Translations under genes and position numbers: made by a program
Shown: in pieces, positions 63,972-64,000 of the stretch
Layout: every line of letters starts with the position of its first letter
How positions within the stretch are numbered: position 1 is the first letter of the stretch
Notes under the pieces: model-generated
Told to the model about the DNA's origin: nothing
Seen by the model: only the letters and a program-made list of their open reading frames with translations
Database searches by the model: none
Source of the DNA: Paenibacillus marchantiophytorum
GTDB taxonomy: Bacteria > Bacillota > Bacilli > Paenibacillales > NBRC-103111
Length of the DNA: 64,000 bases
NCBI RefSeq assembly: GCF_014640555.1
Contig: NZ_BMHE01000041.1
Location: forward strand, 1-64,000
Direction: 5' to 3'

Positions 63972-64000
63972 GTAAATTTTTCACGGTTCGCAGTCTCAAG
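63968..64000 (+). CDS. Start of a further gene, probably the second FecCD permease
   Basis: Only 11 codons are visible (MSKFFTVRSLK), beginning with an ATG that overlaps the preceding stop. Identity as the partner permease is inferred from operon convention; the sequence itself is too short to prove it. Partial at the window end. Confidence 0.6.
   Translation, partial: MSKFFTVRSLK

Overview
The window reads as chromosomal DNA of a Paenibacillus-like, spore-former-type Bacillota. The grounds are strong GGAGG-type ribosome binding sites with frequent GTG/TTG starts, S-layer homology (SLH) surface proteins, YesM/YesN sensor-regulator pairs beside carbohydrate ABC transporters, and a complete iol cluster. 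This is a family-level inference from gene content; no rRNA or marker gene is present. There are no tRNA or rRNA genes, no CRISPR array, no transposase and no phage genes.

Region 1 (about 340-25,440) is a cell-surface system. It has a dual-kinase hybrid sensor with a 7TMR-DISM sensor module and a SARP-like response regulator (receiver, winged helix, BTAD). After a terminator comes a four-gene operon: a secreted PDZ-less HtrA-like serine protease, a 1758-aa secreted Ig-like protein without a visible anchor, and two giant SLH proteins (2495 and 2281 aa, the second full of GLUG-type repeats). Three promoters share a direct repeat TGTGAG-N5-TGnGAG placed 10 bp before the -10: one before the sensor gene, one before the protease operon, and one before a cheY-like gene at 26,763. 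I read this as a SARP-box regulon controlled by the adjacent two-component pair, and it is my best candidate for an undescribed system.

Region 2 (25,255-26,680) is 1.5 kb of repeats: a 5-unit degenerate 20-bp repeat, a 343-bp tandem duplication and a 113-bp two-palindrome tandem repeat. Related or analogous elements occur at 120-336, 43,477-43,851 and 55,201-55,680. Region 3 (26,763-30,657) holds cheY, an AraC remnant, a Fur-controlled propeller-like protein, an E. coli-type chorismate synthase and an ADP-ribosylglycohydrolase.

Region 4 (30,669-43,387) is a YesMN pair divergent from iolD-E-C-A-J-G-B plus a LacI regulator: the full myo-inositol route to central metabolism. iolD appears to start at ATT, and two TTAAGCGCTTAA-type operators sit in front of it. 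Region 5 (43,972-54,870) is a carbohydrate locus: an LplABC-type transporter, two Gfo/Idh/MocA oxidoreductases, a TIM-barrel isomerase, an unrecognised toroid-like protein and a GH105-like hydrolase, which suggests use of an oligosaccharide containing unsaturated uronate. A decayed mgtC follows.

Region 6 (55,910-61,736) is a MalEFG-type ABC transporter followed by a response regulator and YesM-type kinase. Region 7 (61,788 to the end) is a Fur-controlled ferric-siderophore uptake locus with a divergent binding protein and FecCD permeases; the last gene runs off the window.
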